From positions 1,488,001 to 1,552,000 of the forward strand of contig NZ_BLZR01000001.1 in assembly GCF_014193895.1 (NCBI RefSeq): DNA of 64,000 bases. The letters are read 5' to 3'. Position numbers and translations under genes: made by a program. Of the stretch, positions 61,072-64,000 are shown in pieces (the first letter of the stretch is position 1; every line of letters begins with the position of its first letter). A model generated the notes under the pieces. That model was not told the DNA's origin. It was given only the letters and a program-made list of their open reading frames with translations, and did not search any database. This DNA is from Clostridium fungisolvens. Lineage in GTDB: Bacteria; Bacillota; Clostridia; Clostridiales; Clostridiaceae.

Positions 61072-62121
61072 ATGAAGAATTTTTGGTGCGATGTGTACTT
61101 AGATAAGATAAAGAACAATGTAGATAGAATAAAAGAATTGACTAATAACAAGAAGATAATAGCAGTTGTAAAAGGAAATGCCTATGGATTAGGAATTGAA
61201 GGAGTAACTGAATATTTAGATCAATTTGTTGATTTTTTTGCAGTTGGAGATTTAGAAGAGGCTAAGAGAGTTAGGAGTCAAAAAGAAATTCTACTGTTAT
61301 CCCCGCTGGTAACGTTAACTGATTTCAATACAGATATGGATAATATAATTTTTACAATAGATAACGAAGCTATGTTGGATAAACTTTCGCCTGAAGTAAA
61401 TATAAAGGTTCATTTATATATTGATAGTGGAATGAATAGAATGGGAATAAGTCCAGATAGAATTGATAGTGTAATTGAAAAAATAAAAAATGAATTTAAA
61501 AATATAAACATAGATGGGATATATACTCACTTACATAATGGAAGCAATGTAAAGTACACAAAAAATCAAATTAATCTATTCAAAGCGACAGTTGAGAAAT
61601 ACGTAGGTGTGATACCACATATACATTGCTTAAATTCAATCTGTACCTTAAACAGTGAATATAGAGAGCTTGCTGAGTTTACCAATACTGTTAGAAGTGG
61701 AAATATTTTGTACGGATATGATGGGCTAAACCAAGGCTTTAAAAAAGCATATGGATTTTATGCAAAACCAGTTAATACTCACTTTGTAAAAAAGGGAGGA
61801 TATGTTGGATACGGCTGTAAATATAAAGCTAAAAAAGATATGCAGGTTGGTGTACTAGGCTTTGGGAACATAGAGCATTTTGGCTTTAATAAGGCAGTGA
61901 AGCATAATGTGTTTTATGATATATTAAAGGCTATTTACAATCATGTTAAGTTTAGACCAGTTATCTTTTCAGGGAATATAGGGGTAAGAGTTCTTGGCAC
62001 AGCTAACATGAATACTACACTGATATCAATGGATGACATAAACATAGAAAGCATTCTTAGAGTTGATATATCTCCTATACTTGCAGATTCATCTGTGGAG
62101 AAAAATTACATAACGAATTAG
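61072..62121 (+). CDS. Divergent alanine racemase family protein
   Basis: A 349-residue PLP enzyme. The PLP lysine is in VVKGNAYGLG, the substrate loop in YIDSGMNRMGI, the conserved THLHNGSN follows, and VRSGNILYGYD and the C-terminal catalytic-Tyr motif VGYGCKYKAKK match alanine racemase. The usual GYADG block is replaced by GFGNIEHFGF, so specificity may differ from housekeeping Alr. GGAAGGG is eight bases before the ATG at 61072; the frame is open from 61021, inside the peptide gene. Co-transcribed with the 29-residue peptide. Confidence 0.8.
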   Translation: MKNFWCDVYLDKIKNNVDRIKELTNNKKIIAVVKGNAYGLGIEGVTEYLDQFVDFFAVGDLEEAKRVRSQKEILLLSPLVTLTDFNTDMDNIIFTIDNEAMLDKLSPEVNIKVHLYIDSGMNRMGISPDRIDSVIEKIKNEFKNINIDGIYTHLHNGSNVKYTKNQINLFKATVEKYVGVIPHIHCLNSICTLNSEYRELAEFTNTVRSGNILYGYDGLNQGFKKAYGFYAKPVNTHFVKKGGYVGYGCKYKAKKDMQVGVLGFGNIEHFGFNKAVKHNVFYDILKAIYNHVKFRPVIFSGNIGVRVLGTANMNTTLISMDDINIESILRVDISPILADSSVEKNYITN

Positions 62122-62132
62122 TTGTTCAGCAT

Positions 62133-62178
62133 AATAAGTTATTATTCGTGATATGACGAATAATAACTTATTTTTTTC
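62133..62178 (+). terminator. Terminator of the racemase gene
   Basis: A long perfect stem (AATAAGTTATTATTCGT / ACGAATAATAACTTATT) followed by T6. Confidence 0.9.
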
Positions 62179-62186
62179 TTTTATCA

Positions 62187-62308
62187 TTGACAAAGTATGG
62201 AGCAAGTGTTATTTTATTTTTATAAAGGCGAATAATTTTACAACTATTTAAAATATAATTCGTAATCAAGGGCGATTACTTTCCTAAGTGTGCCCTTAGG
62301 ATTTTTTT
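62187..62308 (+). promoter_or_regulatory. purL promoter and structured attenuator leader
   Basis: TTGACA (62187-62192), 17 bases, TATTTT (62210-62215). Then hairpin A pairs CGAAT..ATTTTA with TAAAAT..ATTCG (62229-62262). Hairpin B is GTAATC / GATTAC (62262-62279) with the loop AAGGGC. A terminator CCTAAG / CTTAGG (62283-62300) is followed by T7. The loop AAGGGC is complementary to GCCCTT at 62292-62297, inside the terminator, so a pseudoknot would exclude the terminator. The ligand is unknown. Confidence 0.55.
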
Positions 62309-62360
62309 ATTCTTTAGGGAATTATAATTCAATTGAATCTGTGGATAAGTTAAAGAATAA
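62307..62360. repeat. Dispersed hairpin-repeat family, copy B
   Basis: TTATTCTTTA (62307-62316) and the exact reverse complement TAAAGAATAA (62351-62360) flank 34 bases that include TGTGGATAAG. It starts on the T run of the purL leader terminator. Related to copy A at 13808. Confidence 0.55.
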
Positions 62361-62391
62361 AATCTGAATATTTGTGTTTTGGGAGGAAATC

Positions 62392-64000
62392 ATGATTAGA
62401 ACTTTGTATGTAGAAAAAAGACAAGGCTTTGATATCGAAGCAAACGCACTACTAGAGGACTTCAAAACAAATTTAGGAATAAACACTATCAAAGAGGTAC
62501 GTTTAATAAACAAATATTCTTTCAACGAAATTGAAAGTGAAGTTTATGAAAAGGCAAAGGCTATAATCTTTTCTGAACCTATGGTGGATAAAGTTTATGA
62601 AGACCAATTTCCTATTTCAGAAGGAGAAGCTGTTTTTGCAGTAGAATACCTTCCAGGCCAATATGATCAAAGAGCAGACTCAGCTGAACAATGCTTTCAG
62701 ATTCTTACAGCAGGGGATAAACTTGAAATAAAGTCATCAAAGGTTGTATGTATTAGTGGCGATATAAGTGAAGATGAACTAACAAAGATAAAACAATATT
62801 ACATAAATCCTGTTGACTCAAGAGAGGTAGATCCTCTATCTAAAGAGTTATTCTCATCCTATGAAATTCCAAGCGAAGTTAAAAATATAGATGATTTTAT
62901 AAATATGAATGAAGAACAGTTAAGCGATCTTCATAAAGAATTAGGCTTAGCCATGACAATAGAAGATTTAATATTAATAAAAGAATATTTCTCAGAAGAA
63001 AGAAGAAATCCAAGTATTACTGAGATAAAGGTTATAGATACTTATTGGTCAGATCATTGTAGACACACAACTTTCTTGACTTCAATAGAAAGTGTTGAAA
63101 TAGAAGAAAGTATCTATTCAAGTCCGATCATTAAAAGTTTTAACAGATATAAAGAAGCAAGAGAGCTTTTATATAAGAATAAAAATAAAGATATGACTTT
63201 AATGGATATAGCTGTAATAGCAATGAAAGAACTTAGAAGTAAAGGAATGCTTGAAGATCTAGATATTTCAGATGAAATAAATGCATGTTCCATAAAAGTA
63301 AAGGTTGAAACAGAAAAGGGTACTGAAGATTACCTAGTAATGTTCAAGAATGAAACCCACAATCATCCTACTGAAATAGAACCCTTTGGTGGGGCAGCTA
63401 CATGTCTTGGTGGGGCAATTAGAGACCCGCTATCTGGCAGAACTTATGTATATCAAGCCATGAGAGTTACCGGAAGCGGAGATCCTACAGTTTCTATAGA
63501 AAATACGCTAAAAGGAAAATTACCTCAAAGAAAGATAACTTTAGGGGCAGCACACGGATATAGTTCCTATGGAAATCAAATAGGACTTGCTACTGGACAG
63601 GTTAATGAAATATATGATGCTGGATATGTTGCTAAGAGAATGGAAATTGGTGCAGTAATAGCAGCAGCACCACTTAAAAATGTAAGAAGAGAAGAACCTG
63701 TAAAGGGAGATATAATAATTCTTCTTGGTGGAAGAACGGGAAGAGATGGTTGCGGTGGAGCAACTGGATCGTCAAAGGAACATACAGTTGAATCAATAGA
63801 ACAATGCGGAGCAGAAGTGCAGAAGGGAAATGCACCAACTGAAAGAAAGTTACAAAGACTTTTTAGAAATCCTAAGGTCTCAACTATGATAAAAAGATGT
63901 AATGATTTTGGTGCTGGTGGGGTTTCTGTAGCAATTGGAGAACTATGTAGAGGTCTTGATATTAACTTAGATCTAGTTCCTAAAAAGTATGAAGGTCTTG
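62392..64000 (+). CDS. purL: Phosphoribosylformylglycinamidine synthase, large type (5' part)
   Basis: The first 536 codons of purL; the frame is open to the window end. The enzyme converts FGAR to FGAM in purine synthesis using glutamine. It starts MIRTLYVEKRQGFDIEA and contains TYWSDHCRHTTFL, NETHNHPTEIEPFGGAAT with catalytic His, GGRTGRDGCGGATGSS and FGAGGVSVAIGEL, all strong PurL signatures. The N-terminal ~150 residues before SDHCRHT indicate the large, single-chain form that usually ends in a glutaminase domain. GGGAGG precedes the ATG at 62392. Confidence 0.95.
   Translation, partial: MIRTLYVEKRQGFDIEANALLEDFKTNLGINTIKEVRLINKYSFNEIESEVYEKAKAIIFSEPMVDKVYEDQFPISEGEAVFAVEYLPGQYDQRADSAEQCFQILTAGDKLEIKSSKVVCISGDISEDELTKIKQYYINPVDSREVDPLSKELFSSYEIPSEVKNIDDFINMNEEQLSDLHKELGLAMTIEDLILIKEYFSEERRNPSITEIKVIDTYWSDHCRHTTFLTSIESVEIEESIYSSPIIKSFNRYKEARELLYKNKNKDMTLMDIAVIAMKELRSKGMLEDLDISDEINACSIKVKVETEKGTEDYLVMFKNETHNHPTEIEPFGGAATCLGGAIRDPLSGRTYVYQAMRVTGSGDPTVSIENTLKGKLPQRKITLGAAHGYSSYGNQIGLATGQVNEIYDAGYVAKRMEIGAVIAAAPLKNVRREEPVKGDIIILLGGRTGRDGCGGATGSSKEHTVESIEQCGAEVQKGNAPTERKLQRLFRNPKVSTMIKRCNDFGAGGVSVAIGELCRGLDINLDLVPKKYEGL

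Noticed and set aside
1..64000. Mobile elements, prophage, CRISPR or tRNA genes
   Set aside because: No transposase, integrase, phage gene, regular repeat-spacer array or tRNA cloverleaf was seen by reading; a tRNAscan or CRISPR search would settle it.

Overview
The window is chromosomal DNA from a low-GC, anaerobic Firmicute, most likely Clostridium sensu stricto. The reasons are the AT-rich sequence, strong AGGAGG-type ribosome sites, TTGACA/TATAAT promoters, a pyruvate formate-lyase activase, rubredoxin, L-lactate dehydrogenase, clostridial FeoAB, a T-box, a lysine riboswitch and a large-type purL. I see no phage, insertion sequence, CRISPR array, rRNA or tRNA. Most genes are single or in short operons and are closed by good hairpin terminators.

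Layout. 0-6 kb: anaerobic metabolism (pflA, rubredoxin, M48 protease, DEDD exonuclease, arginase, ldh with a Fur-like box on its promoter). 6-14 kb: envelope genes (LCP protein, PIN-PhoH ATPase, a VanY / phosphodiester-glycosidase / anchored-protein operon), a site-2 protease and trmB. 14-19 kb: Ppx/GppA phosphatase, then argS behind a T-box. 19-22 kb: the feoA-feoB-Cys-rich iron operon with a Fur box at its start site. 22-38 kb: HAD phosphatase, RNase H-like proteins, two secreted ComEC-like metallo-beta-lactamase proteins, plsC, an HPr-kinase/PEPCK-like protein, small membrane proteins, an Lrp regulator, PHP phosphoesterase, gamma-carbonic anhydrase, CvfB, Ca2+-type ATPase, yaaR and nadE. 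39-46 kb: htpG under CIRCE, esterase, a gene remnant, a DUF1858 protein and an AraC/SDR divergent pair. 46-49 kb: a lysine-riboswitch-controlled amino-acid ABC transporter. 49-52 kb: an ECF sigma factor translationally coupled to a membrane-anchored serpin. 52-64 kb: alpha-galactosidase, diguanylate cyclase, a pyruvate-decarboxylase-type enzyme, a GT-C glycosyltransferase, TerC, an HD hydrolase, a 29-residue peptide with a divergent alanine racemase, and the start of purL, which runs off the window.

The most unusual item is the sigma/serpin pair. The serpin has a short cytoplasmic N-terminus, one membrane segment, and an extracellular serpin domain with a canonical-length reactive loop. This is the architecture of an anti-sigma factor whose sensor is a protease trap. 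The sigma gene is preceded by an ECF-type promoter, suggesting autoregulation. Other leads are the Fur-like box on ldh, the HPrK-like kinase of unknown substrate, a purL leader in which a hairpin loop can pair with the terminator, a three-hairpin region plus a TGGTATA operator cluster before the racemase, and a small family of hairpin repeats placed directly after terminators.

Five small genes or gene fragments were read directly from the DNA: rubredoxin, the FeoB-associated protein, the 29-residue peptide, the purL fragment and the remnant at 43.3 kb. Many start codons were moved to the one with the best ribosome binding site. Protein family calls are from motifs read by eye; no database search was run.
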